Positions 26,201-38,224 of a stretch of DNA of 64,000 nucleotides are shown one piece after another. Numbering within the stretch: position 1 is the stretch's first letter; the number at the start of each line of letters is the position of its first letter. The notes under the pieces were generated by a model. That model did not search any database, was not told the DNA's origin, and was given only the letters and a program-made list of their open reading frames with translations. The stretch is from Epichloe hybrida (taxonomy: Eukaryota > Ascomycota > Sordariomycetes > Hypocreales > Clavicipitaceae), in NCBI GenBank assembly GCA_019022495.1, contig JAFEKR010000075.1, positions 1 through 64,000 on the forward strand, read 5' to 3'. Made by a program: the position numbers and the translations under genes.

Positions 26201-29200
26201 TCGGCTATCGATTTGCACGATATTAATGATGATCTCGTAGTTGAATTCGTGGTTATCTTTAATTATAAACTTAAATTAACTAGGGGCCTTTCTATGTATC
26301 TAGTAATAGTAGTAAACTTTAGTTAATTCCTTAATTACCTAGCGCTTAACTTTGTAACTTACTTAGTAAAGGATCTTTATGAGTTATTAAACAGAAGGAT
26401 AACTAAGTTAATAATATAATTAACAGATATCTCCTTCTGAAAGGTAGAAGGCAACTATTTCCTTTGCTTCTAGTAACTACTAAGGATATCCCTATTATTA
26501 CATAATGGGTATAGTCTTATTACCTTAGATAAGCACGTTAGTAAGGTTATTAATCTTAACTTATATCTTATCTATATTAGTGATTAAGAAGAGAAAGGGG
26601 GTAGCTATATTAAGGACATAGAATTCAAGCTCTCTGAGTTCCATAGGCATATAAAGGATTCCTCTTGTAACCGCTAATCTGGCGCTAAATGTGATAATTT
26701 AGGGTTTATAGGGGGTTACCTTTAATAAAGGTATTAATCTTAACAGAGCCTTTACTTATACCTCTCCTATAGTTAACTTTCCTATAGCGCTAGTGTTAGG
26801 CATAATCCCTCTAAAGACCTCTTTAGAATAGTATTCTTTAGAGATATAGTAAATTAAGCCTTTATTACACTCTTATGGCTTATAGAGCTCCTGCCTAAGG
26901 AATATGTGTTAGAAGGCTTAATTATTTAGGGTTATAAGAATATTAATATTAGCGGTGTTATAGTTAGTCTATAATCTAGAGCAGAAGAATTATATAATGC
27001 TTAGGTATGCTATTAATAGTAGCTCCTCCATATTATTATTATTATCTTTAGCTTTTGTGCAAGCTAAAAGATATAATTCCTAATTCTAACCTAAGCCTTT
27101 ATTAGGCTTGTTATTATCCTGCCCTTTATAGGAGGTAAGGAATGCCTAGAATCTCTTCTCTAAAGGGGGTGTATAATATGTTTTACTAGCCTACTAGCAG
27201 TCCTTTTCCTTTTAATGTTCTTTAGTAAAGTAATTAGAAGACTAGTAGCTACTCTTACCGTATATAAAGTAGCGCTTAGTGCTTAGCCTAGGGCTTTGCT
27301 TATAATAGCTTCCTCTACTACAGGGGGATAATCGCTATCTATACTAATAATTAGTAAATATAGCCTCTAGAGGGTCTCCTTATTAGTACTAAAGGTATTA
27401 GGAGGACTTCTTATTTAATTTCACAATAGTAATTACCTTATAGAGGTCTCTAGTAAGACTCTTAAAGCTTATGGAGTATATGTATTCCACTATCTAATAT
27501 TTAGGCACACTAGCTATAGTGTTTAAGGCTTGCTTATAAAGTTTAGTATCTACTATCTTAGTAAGGTACAGGCCTCTATGGATTTTCTTAAGGGTTAATA
27601 ATATAATCTTAAGGCACTTAAGCTTGCTTTTATTAGGGTTCCTCTTAATTATGCTCTTTAGCGTTATACTACTCTATTTATAGTAATAGAATTACTAGTT
27701 ACTTTCTATCTTAAAGCGTTAACGGATATAAGTAATTATCTCTTTATAGGAATAGTTATTCCTAAAGAGGTAATTAAGGTAGTATTACTTAGTATTACTT
27801 ATTAACATAATAGGGAAAGCCTTCTAATAATGTGTTTAAGGAAGGTTAATTCTATTACACTTATTTTTAAAGAGTATAATCTTTAGTATTAAGAAGTTAT
27901 ATAGCTTTTTACTATAGTGGTTGCTATCCTTATATATCTTTATAAGCTCTGAGATCTTCTTTATAATCTAATCTTTAGAGGGGAATTGCTATAAAGGCAT
28001 AATTTATTATAAATAATAGTTTACTAGTTATTCTTAATAATAATTATCCGGATAGAGTTGTTAATATAATAGGGATTACCATAGGGGTTCTTATGAGGGT
28101 TTGAGTAATCTCTAGGGTTAGGGAAGATTGATTTCTAGGGTAGGTTATTGGGGCTATTAATATTAAGGCTCTAGGGGTTTGGAAGATTGTGGTTGTTCTT
28201 GTAATCTTTCCTATAACTAAAGGGGCATTAAGGTTTAATAAAGCACTTCCTTAAGCAATACTAGGGTTAAATATCCTAGGCCTTGCCTAATAAGAATACT
28301 ATAATCTCGTAAAGAATTACGTAATTCTCTAACGACATCCTTAGATGCCCTTTTAAAGGTGTCTTTAGACTAGCCTTTAAAGTCTTCTTAGAATAATTCC
28401 TATAGGTTATTATCTCTCTATCCTTAATGTTCACTAAGGTTAATAAATCTTGCGATCTAGTTATTAAGCTTAAGCTACGTAGTAGTCTCTGGATCTAGCT
28501 TAATAGATTCTTTCTAGTTATATGAGAATTTGTAAGTAAGCTATTAAAGGTATAGGGGTAATTCATACCTTTAAGGTCTCTTAGGGGTAATAATTAGAGC
28601 CTTACTATTACTAGCAGCCCTTCCTCTTATAGAAGGTCTAGATTCCTCTACTATTTTTAACTATAAAAGGAACGTTACTAATTTATTGTTTTTGCTACTA
28701 ATTAAGCTCCTGTGTTTACCTATCGCTATTATAAGGTTTTTCTTTTGTATTTTAGGAGCGTTATCGCTCTAATAAAATCAGAAGATTACGAAAATAGGAA
28801 AACGGAAGAAAAAGCAGCGAAAGTAGTAAAAGAAGCGATAAGAATAAAGCAACAAGAATAAATTACTAGAGACAAAGAAAGTAATAGAAGTTCTAAAAGT
28901 AACTAGAAAATAACAGGAAAAGTAATAAGGGAATAATAGGAATTACCACTTCCTGTTTTTTATAAAAAGGAGGGAAGGAGATAATCTCTCTCTCTTGCTA
29001 ATAAGCATAGGGCAAATAGCACTAATAATAAAGGGGGCAAAAAATAAGCTATAGATACTTATACAAACAGATTAAAGGTCTGTTAGATAAAGGGAATATT
29101 TATAGAGAAGTTATAGATGTGTTAGCTAGCTTAGCTAAGGTTATTTAATGTTAGGTTTAAAATAAATGCCTCGCGGCGATAGATTCAGTTAGTTAGTTAG

Positions 29201-29484
29201 TTTTCTCGTAATAGACAATAAAATCAATAATTAATAATAATATCCTAGATAGATATAACGAAGTTATATCCCTAAGCCTAAGGGTTAATAAATCAATTCC
29301 TTAGAAGCCTAACAAGCCTATAACTAGGATTCTAGTCTCTTTCTTTAGCATACTTATATAGTTATACCTCTCTACTACAATAACTGTTATAGCATAATAA
29401 GGGGTAGTGGTAGTGGTGTTTGTAGAAATATCTCTTCTTGTAATACCTAGCTTATCTATGGTTATAAAGTTAACCACTAATTAG

Positions 29485-29742
29485 TATTAGATTCACTAAG
29501 GTCCTGCGTAGGTAATAAATCCTGTATAAATTTGAAGTTAATAATAGATAGTTAGCTAGCTAGGAAAGAGGGAGAAGAGAGGGAAAGTCTAGATACTAGA
29601 AAAGTGGGCGAAATCCGTATATAAGGCACAAAAGGGGGTGGCGAATTGATGTAGCTAATCATATTGCGTGCATCGCGCCGGACCCACAATTGGTCCGGTC
29701 TTTGGCCACGATTAAACCGATGAAGATCCGAAGGAATCAACA
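29485..29742 (-). repeat. Copia-B2 right (5') LTR
   Basis: The 258-bp LTR has a mutated inner start (TATTAGATTCAC) and a well-preserved GC-richer outer end (ACCGATGAAG, GGAATCAACA). Confidence 0.95.
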
Positions 29743-29747
29743 TTTAC

Positions 29748-30740
29748 CCTAAAGAAATTATTTATTATTCTATAAAAATAAGATATTAAATATAATAATA
29801 ATATATTTAGATTAATAAGACTTTTATTATAAAGATAATATTTTATTATATTTAGTAAGAGGTTCTTTAGTAATATAACTATTTTCTTTAAATTAAAACT
29901 AATTATATTAAGTTTTTAGGTTTTTAAGGTAAAAGAAAATTAAAAAACTGCAAAAAAGCTATAATAATAAAGCTATAATATTTTTTAGGATATTAAAATA
30001 TAAAATAAATTAATTTTTGTTAATTATTTAATATATAAAGAAATAAGCTTTAAAACTAGGTTTAATTATTAATACTATTCTTAGCTTACTTTCTTAGTTA
30101 AATAGTTTTTTTTAAAAGTAAGTCTAAAGTAAGTTTAAAGTGGGTCTAAAGTGGGTCTATTTAATTATACCTCTTACTTAATTTTATAACTTTTATAGTT
30201 TTTTATAATATAGTCTTAGAAAAGAAGGGATTTATAAAAGTGGGTCCAAAGTGGGTCTATTTAATTATACTTGTTACTTAGTTATAGCTTTTCTAGTTTT
30301 TATAATCTAGTTCTATAAAAGAAAATATTAATAAAAGTGGGTCTAAAGTGGGTCTTGTTAGATATATCTTTTATTTATTACTAGCTTTTATACTTTTTTT
30401 ATAATCTAGTTAAAGAAAAAAGAGATATTAAAGTTTATTATTATTATTATTACTATTATAGCTAAAGTACTAGTACTAGCTATATAGAAAGCTAACTAAG
30501 GTAAATAATATATTTTTACTATTATTATTTTAAATATTATTTTAAAAAAACATAAGAAAGAAATTAAGAAAAGTGTTTTATTTTACTAATATTTTTATAA
30601 ACCTTAAAATACTAAATAACTAAAAAGTAAAGCTTTTTCTATAGTAATTTACTAATACTTACTAATGTTTTTATTTAAGTTATTTATTTATTATTTAAAC
30701 TTAATTAAACTTTAACACTTATAATATTATAAAGTAATAA
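29748..30740. repeat. hAT-like copy B interior with GTGGGTC subrepeats
   Basis: This AT-rich non-coding interior has three tandem units of roughly 110-120 bp at about 30118-30360. Each begins with two AAAGTGGGTCT-type words followed by TATTTAATTATAC or a related word. The 30600-30730 part matches copy A on the other strand. No gene is seen. Confidence 0.7.
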
Positions 30741-30970
30741 AAGCTATTCTTACTTATTCTAAGTAATTTTAAGCTATTTTAAGCTATTTTAAGCTATTCT
30801 AAGCTATTCTAAGCTAGTATAAGCTATTATAAGCTAGTATAAGCTATTATAAGCTAGTATAAGCTATTATAAGCTAGTATAAGCTATTATAAGCTATTAT
30901 AAGCTATTATAAGCTATTATAAGCTATTATAAGCTATTATACGCTAGTATAAGCTAGTATAAGCTATTAT
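30741..30970. repeat. 10-bp tandem array (23 units) with a 20-bp dimer pattern
   Basis: It is the same unit as the other two arrays. Between 30811 and 30890 the units AAGCTAGTAT and AAGCTATTAT alternate regularly, giving a 20-bp higher-order repeat. The array keeps exact 10-bp phase. Confidence 0.95.
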
Positions 30971-30984
30971 ATTATTAAAAAATT

Positions 30985-31145
30985 CAAAATACTACAAATA
31001 CTACAAAATACTACAAATACTACATGTAGTAGAAAAATTTCATTGTAGTGTAGTATGTAGTGTAGTGTAGTATGTAGTGTAGTGTAGTATACTACACTAC
31101 ACTACAAATACTACAAGATGTAGTGTAGTGTAGTACAAAGCTCTG
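30985..31145. repeat. Array-side terminal block of copy B
   Basis: TACTACAAATACTACA and GTAGTGTAGT words in both orientations run up to CAAAGCTCTG. The block pairs with 22513-22670 as the opposite end of the transposon. Confidence 0.85.
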
Positions 31146-31812
31146 ATTAGAAGGTAATATATTAAAGGGAATTTATAGGTATATTAGCTAGCTTAGCTAA
31201 GGTTATTTAACATTAGGTTTAAAATAAATGCCTCGTGGCAATAGATTCGGTTAGTTAGTTAGTTTTCTTATAATAGATAATAAAATCAATAATTAATAGT
31301 AATATCCTAGATAAATATAATAAAGTTATATCCCTTAGCCTAAGGGTTAATAAATTAATTCCTTAGAAGCCTAACAAGCCTATAACTAGGATTCTAGTCT
31401 TTTCCTTTAGCATACTTATGTAGTTATGCCTCTTTACTATAATAATCGTTATAGTATAACAAGGGGTAGTAGTAGTAGCGTTTATAAAAATATCTCTTCT
31501 TATAATACCTAGCTTATCTATAGTTATAAAGTTAACTACTAATTAGTGTTAGTTACACTAAGGTCTTGCGTAAGTAAAAGGGTAATCCTATATAATTAAA
31601 GTTAATAATAGTTAATTAAATTAGCTAGGAAGGAAAGAGAAAGAAAAGAGGGAAAGTCTAGATACTAGGAAAGTAAGCAAAACCTGTATATAGGGTAAAA
31701 GAGAGGGTGGCGAATTAATGCAGCCAATCGCATCGCATACATTATGCCAGACCCATAATTCGGTCTAGTCTTTGGCCACGATTGAACCAATGAAGATCCG
31801 AAGGAATTAACA
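31146..31812 (-). mobile_element. Copia-B3, right fragment with 5' LTR
   Basis: It continues Copia-B3 after the copy B insertion (homologous to 16680-17337 and 29090-29742). It ends with an LTR at 31547-31812 (TGTTAGTTACACT to AATTAACA). The rest of the element lies left of half-copy C, outside what can be joined here. Confidence 0.85.
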
Positions 31813-31851
31813 ATAATAGTATTATTATAAAGTTATAATATTATATATAAC
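31813..31851. other. Short AT spacer between Copia-B3 and Gypsy
   Basis: It consists of 39 bp of AT-rich sequence ending with the Gypsy target duplication. Together with 38421-38740 it is probably the remnant of the sequence into which the Gypsy element inserted. Confidence 0.4.
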
Positions 31852-31856
31852 CCTAG

Positions 31857-32047
31857 TGTGAGGCCCCACTCACAACACGGGTGCACCCCGCTAGCGCACC
31901 ACGCTGTAGGGCTAGGTCCACGTAACACTAGCAAGCCACTAGCTATAAGTCAGTGACTCACACGCATAACACACTTAGACCTAGCAAGCTTTAGTTAATA
32001 TACAAGCGCCCCTATACCTCTTGCCTAGCTATCCCTTTATTCTTATA
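31857..32047 (+). repeat. Gypsy 5' LTR
   Basis: The 191-bp LTR has an intact outer start TGTGAGGCCCCACTCAC and a mutated inner end CTTTATTCTTATA. Confidence 0.95.
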
Positions 32048-35000
32048 ATTCTAAAGCTTCTCCTACTAGCTACCTAAGAGTAATATAAGGGGGAGAACAA
32101 CCTAATCCACTAGAACTATACTATATATTACTTAGGATTAGCTAGATAATAGTAACACTATAGCTAGGGATATGCTATATTTTATAACCTTATCTAAAGC
32201 TATACCCTTTACTATAGAGGTAGAAGAGGCAGTGGTTAGGGAGTGAATTACCTAGCTTAAGTAACTTAAGGAATTATAAGATTAAGAAAAAAAGCTTACT
32301 AACTTAATATAATCTTATAGAGGACTAGTAAAAAGGGGCTAAAAGGATAGTTTATCCTTAAGCCTTAGTAGCTAAGAAGTTAAGGTCTAAAACATTATAG
32401 AACTCTAATACCTTATAAACCTATAGAAGCATAAGATATAGCTTAATAACCTTAACTATACCTTTAAGGGGGCAAAGAAAAAGTATTACTAGGATAACCA
32501 AAAGATCCTCTTTACACTTAACTACATACATACAAACTATCAGGCTAGATAGGACTAATACATTGAAGAACAACTAGCTAATAGCTAGGATTATCCTAAG
32601 GATAACTAGGACAAGTTCCAAGACTAGACCCTTACGTTGCTTAAAGACTCCGCAAGTCACAATATACAAATAGCCACGCAGCTAGAAAACGTAAAGTAAA
32701 AGAAGGGCTAGAGTCCTATTAAGTTTAGTATTTACTTAGATTCGCTAGAGAAACACCTAGAATAAGCTCTAGAAAAGACCTATGCTCTTACATTCTTTAC
32801 AAAATTACTTCCTAACTTATAAGATTATATTAACTTACACATAGACATTACTAGTCTAACATAAGAAGATGTTATATAACTTGCCTAGCGATTCTAGGAG
32901 GTAATATTAAAGAATAAGCGAAAGCTAAATAATTTAAAAGAGAAAGGGCTATATAAGGCAGCTTAACACCAAAGACACAACTCCCTACGAGGGCATTAGC
33001 TAAATCAGGACTAAAGAGATAAGGATAAGATAAGGAAAAGACCCTAGCTACCTACCTAAATAATAATAGACTATAAGGAAAAAAATAGTGCTTTAATTAT
33101 AGTAGTATAAAGCACCTTATCTATAATTATAATAAGCTAAGGAAAGACTAGCAAGAGGGTTAGGAAAACTCCTAGAGGCAGAAGTAAAAGCCCTTACCTC
33201 TACCTTAGACACTAGGGTACTAGTAGGACGCTAATTCTATATACTAGTTACTATTCACAGGCATAAAGATATTAAAATAGTAGCGGATCTTAATAGTTAC
33301 GCTAAGATTAATATTATAAGCGCCTAATTCGCATAGACTTATAAGCTTAATTAGGCTAAGGCTATAGCACCTATCTTAAAGGTAGTAAGGGCTCTAATAG
33401 TCCCCTAATATAGTGTTTATAAGGTGCCTATTATAATTAAAGATTTATAGGGCAAAGAGAAAGATCTTAAGTTACTATACATAGCTATTAATAGGGACCT
33501 AAGAGCAGAGGGAAGCCTTATATTAATTAGAATGCATATACTTGCGGAAGAATATGTATATCTCTGCTTATACTTGTAAGAATAGTGGTTTAAAAAGAGA
33601 AAGGTAGCCTTTTTACTACTAACTCCCTATAAGTTCGTAAAGGTAATGCGTAATAAGATAATTATATATGCTATCATAGGTGTGTTAGAGGATAAGTTTA
33701 TCCCTCTTAAAGATAAAGAAGAGGCAAGAGCATATAGAACTATTAAAGATATCCTAGAGAAACTATATAAGTTTAAAGATATATTTACATTAGATAAGGC
33801 AGGAAGCCTCCTATTAAAGAAGTTAACTAACTATGTAATTAATCTTGTACTAGGAGCTACACCCCTGTATAGACTAATCTATTCTCTCTCCTAAAGTAAG
33901 CTTAGAGAGCTCTAGGAATATATTAATAATAACCTAAAGAAAGGCTAGATAAGACCCTTAAAGAGCCTAGCGGGCGTGCCTATTCTATTTATACTAAAAA
34001 AGAATAAAACGCTCTAGCTATGCGTTAACTATTAAGGGCTTAATAAGGTAACGTAAAAGAATTGCTATGCTCTCCCCTTAATTTTAGAGATCCTTAATTA
34101 ATACTAAGGGGCCTATTTCTTTTCTAAGATTAATATTAAGGATATGTACTACTGAATTTGTATTAAAGAGGGTAATAAGTAGAAGATAGCTTTTCGCATG
34201 TGTTATAGGCACTATAAGTACCTTATAATGCCTTTTAGGTTAACAAATGCCCTAGCTACTTTCTAGAGTTATATCTATAAGGTGCTACATAGGCTAGTTA
34301 ACACTATTTATATAGTGTATTTAGATAATATCTTAATTTTCTCTAAGATAAAGGAGGAGTATACTAAATATATTAAGTAAGTTCTTAAACGCATAAGGTT
34401 AGCGGAGTTATATACAAAACCCTCTAAGTGCTCTTTCTATAAAGAATTAGTAGAATTCCTAGGATTTATCCTCTTTATTAATAGGATATTAATAGATACT
34501 TGCTAGGTTAATATAATTAGAGAATAGAGGGAGCTAATAAGTTTTAAGGATATATAGTTATTCCTTAGGTTCTGTAACTTCTATTAATAGTTTATTTATA
34601 AATACTCTAGGATTATAACACCTCTTTATATACTAATAAAGGGCAGTTAAAATAGTATCTAGACTAGGAGGTTCATATTTAGAGAAAAGGAGCGGTTAGC
34701 GTTTAACTAGCTAAAAGATACCTTTTAGTAAGCGCCTTTACTCTAACACTATAACCCAAGTTAAGTAGTGTGTATTAAGACAAATGCCTTGATTTTTGTA
34801 ATAGCAGGAATCCTATCTTAGTAAGATAATAAGGGCTATTAGTATCTAGTGGCCTTTTAGTTAAGGAAGTTTATAGACACTAAACGTAACTACAGCATAG
34901 CTAATTAAGAGTTGCTTGCTATAGTAAAGTTATTTAAACACTGGCAATATTATATTAAAGGCATAGAGATACTTATAGAGGTCCTATTAGACTATTATAA

Positions 35001-36954
35001 CCTATAGACCTTTATAAGGTAGTAGAAGCTAAATAGAAGATAGGTATAATAGTGTATATTCCTCTGCCCTTTCTATTTTATAATTAAGCATAAACTAGGG
35101 AAGAGCAACCCCGCGGACACACTATTAAGAAGGTCTGATTATAAGGGCAAACCTATATTAAATAGGGCGCTCCTACTAGAGCTTTAAAGGAAAATAGTAG
35201 ATATCTTTATAGTAGAAGAAGAAGTACTAATATATTAAAGAAGTTATAGTATAACGCTAGTCTTAGAACCTACTAAGGTAAGAGTAGCCTAGGTGGAAGG
35301 CTAGTTAGCCACTGTAGATTTAGTGATAGGTTAGCTAAATAAGGGTAATTTTAAGGAGAAGGTAGTATATATTTAAGATATTAGTATAGTATAAGTAATT
35401 TAGGGGGCTATTATATTACTAAATCCCTACTAATCCACGGCGAATAAACTATTAGCGTAACTACTATAGAAGGCATAGGACTAAGATCTAGATTTACAAA
35501 AGCACGGAGGTAAGGTTAACTCCTAAGTAAAAGGGAGGGGAAAAGCTAGTCTATAGTCATATAGCGCAAGGGGCCTCCTAATATACAAAGACTAGGTAGT
35601 TATTCCGTAGGAGCCTATCTTATAATAGGAGCTTCTATAGCTACACTATAATAATCTGTTAGTAAGTTACTTTAGGACTAAACACACTCTTAAACTACTA
35701 AAATATCACTATTAGTGGCTAGTAATAAGTAAAGCTATTTTAGACTATGTGTCTAGCTACAGAGTATACTAGCACGTGGTAGCTAGGAGGCACCACCTAT
35801 ATAGAAGCCTTAAATCGCTGCTAATACTAAGGCAACTATAGGCAGAGATCTTAATAGATTTTGTCACGGGATTACCACTAGTATAGCTAGGTAACTAAGA
35901 AACTAACGTAATCCTAGTAATTATAGACTAATTTACTAAGTACTCTATCTTCCTCCCCGTATAGACTATAATTAACGCGGCTAAATTAGCAGAGCTATTC
36001 CATAAGGAGATCAAGCTTCGATTTAGGGCGCTAGAGGGCATTATATCTAACAGAGGATTAGTATTTACAAGCTAATTCTAGTTAGACGTATGTTACCTAT
36101 TATGCGTAAAGCGTAGGCTTTTAATAGTATTTCACCCCTAAACTAATAGGCAAATAAAGAGAACAAACTAAGTGCTTAAACATTACCTATAATGCTTTAT
36201 TAAAGAAAACTAATAGCTATAGCCAAAGCTACTCCTAATAGCTTAATTTACATATAATAATACTATTAACAGGATAATAGGTTACTCCCCTAACTACACT
36301 CTTATAGGCTATTTGCCTAAGTTTTATCTAGCTCTTAAGGATAAGAGCAGGGAGGGGGAGGTCCTAGAAGCCTACATACGCATATAAAAGCTACATAAGG
36401 TTAGGGAGAAACTAGCATATAACTAGGCAAGAGCTACTAAAGCATAGGCAAAGTATTACAACTAATAACACTAGCTATTAACCTTAAAAAGAGGAGACTT
36501 AGTACTACTATTAGCAAAGAACATTAGACTTAAGGACGCGAAACAAAAGCTAACCCCTAGATTTATTAGGCTATTTTAGATACTTAACGCTATAGGCAAA
36601 TAAGCGTACTAACTAGCGCTACCTAATAAGTACAGTTAACTACATAACGTGTTCTACATTAGTCTATTAGAGCTATAGAATTACTAGAAAGACACTACAG
36701 ATAAAGAAATACTAATACTAGACCTTAAAGATAAAGATAATAAATTCAAAGTTAAAGAAGTTAAGAATTATAGGAAGACTTATAAAGGCAATAAATACCT
36801 AGTGAAATAGAAGGGTTAGCTAAGCAAATATAATTAATAGGTAGTAGCAGAAGATATAGAAGGCACTTAACGTATAATTTAGGCCTTCTATTAAAGCAAA
36901 ACAAGGAGAAAGCATAGTAAGTCATAAATAAATCACAAAAACTAAGGAATAATG

Positions 36955-38097
36955 TCACTATAGTAAAGGTTTAATATTATTAGTTACCTAAAAATTCTAC
37001 CTAGAGGCTTACGTTATATTATAAAAAAACAAAGAAAACAGCGCCTAAAGCGTAGGTAAAGTAATTAGAAAACCCTCTATTATAGCCCCCAGATAGGAGA
37101 TAACCTTACTATTAACAAACCCATACTCCGCCTTATTCTTATTAGCCTAAATTACCTCCTCTATAGCATAGAAGAAGCAGTGTATTACTATAGCCTAGGT
37201 AATATAGCCTAGATCTAATAAATAAAGCTAAAGAACTATACGCGCTTCCTATATAGCTATAGTATCCTCTGGGTCCTCCTGTTAAAGTATTAGTAAAGCC
37301 TTAGCAAATAGATAATAAAAAGCTAAGGTAAACTAGAAAAGGGGGGAATAGGGCCGTGGCTACTAAGGTAACTTATAACTACTACTAAGAGACTAAATAG
37401 CTCTAGTAAGAAATAAAGGCAGCCTATATAGAAAGGTTAGTAAATAATAAGTAATTAGGTTAGGATTTAACAGACTTAATGCGCCTTTATAGTACTAGTT
37501 AACCTAAAGGTAATGTAGTGTAAGGTATTTATATAGTTAAATCCTATAACTAAGTTAAGGACACACTTAGCAAAGCCATAGTAAGTCTTCTCTAAAAAAA
37601 CACTAACGCCCTCTTCGTTCAGGGTAGAAATAGTAGTGCCTATAAGGGCCTATACCTACTTATAAATAACCATTAGGTTAGAAAAGTTACTAGCTATTAT
37701 TACTATAGCTTAGTATAGAAAAGTTAGTAAGTTAGAAGTATATAGTAATAGAATACTAAGTGACTTACTATCTTATAGGTATTGCCACGCTTATTACATT
37801 AGAGATAACACTTTAACTACTTATCCCTAGTAGCGTTACTCCTAAGTAAAGAATAAGGAAAACTACATATAATCCTTAGTAAAGTAGCCTTAATTAGCAG
37901 GTGTCTCTTAAAGTTAGCGTAGCTAGTACGTAAGTAGTGTATATAAGAGCACTTATAGAAGCAAATAGCGTTAGCTTCTATAATAAAATAGTAAGGATAG
38001 GTGCGTAATAAGTTAGGGTAAATAAAGTCTAATTAAAATTAATTAGAATAGTCTAGAGTTATAAGGAGGAAAAGGGAGCGATGTAATAGTAAGTCAT
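36955..38097 (-). pseudogene. Possible antisense reading frame in the Gypsy 3' region, decayed
   Basis: On the minus strand a single frame runs from ATG at 38097 to TGA at 36955-36957 (about 380 codons), interrupted only by TAG/TAA codons, all explainable as RIP-altered Gln or Trp. Protein-like stretches include FYAIEEVI then ANKNKAEYGFVNSKVISYLG (about 37050-37165), LTFLYRLPLFLTRAI (about 37395-37440) and REDLLWLC (about 37570-37600). It lies between the chromodomain and the 3' LTR, antisense to gag-pol. I recognise no domain. Caution: RIP depletes TGA in all frames, so the lack of TGA alone does not prove coding. If real, it would be an extra gene carried by the retrotransposon. Confidence 0.4.
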
Positions 38098-38224
38098 AAT
38101 AAAATTTATATTACAAAGCTAACTAATTTATTTGTTATTATTTTTATTATTAGCTAGTTAGTAAATAGCTATATTAAGGCTAGGGAAAGCCGTTTAGGAG
38201 CCTAGCTATAAGTAGGGGGATAAT

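Larger units (their letters stand above)
22958..29742 (-). mobile_element. Copia-B2: full-length Ty1/copia retrotransposon, decayed
   Basis: Two 258-bp LTRs (22958-23215, 29485-29742) and the target duplication TTTAC (22953-22957, 29743-29747) are intact. Pol is on the minus strand. RNase H at about 23450-23760 translates as SELYSMV, GADIAYAISTTLH, KLGTIKEKRLIINIIAL and VRWINSNDNLANTITK, a typical fungal copia RNase H. The gag end is at right. It is closely similar to Copia-B1 along its length and slightly less decayed; LTR starts differ (TGTTGGATTC against TGTTGGTTGC). It is nested in hAT-like copy B. Confidence 0.95.
22513..31145. mobile_element. hAT-like non-autonomous transposon, copy B (with nested Copia-B2), complete
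   Basis: The ends CAGAGCTTTG (22513) and CAAAGCTCTG (31145) are perfect 10-bp inverted repeats. The 8-bp target duplication ATTAGAAG (22505-22512 and 31146-31153) sits inside Copia-B3, whose sequence continues across the insertion. The native element is about 1.86 kb once Copia-B2 is removed. It has two different ends: a non-array end (22513-22670, followed by a GTGGGT word) and an array end (30741-31145). No transposase frame is seen, so it would need one in trans. The 8-bp duplication and CAGAG start fit the hAT superfamily; KDZ is an alternative. Confidence 0.8.

Noticed and set aside
29552..29743. 63-codon minus-strand ORF in a relatively GC-rich patch
   Set aside because: It lies within the Copia-B2 5' LTR; the GC content reflects escape from RIP at the outer LTR half.
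33646..33894. 82-codon ORF as an independent gene
   Set aside because: It is a surviving stretch of the Gypsy polyprotein between protease and reverse transcriptase.
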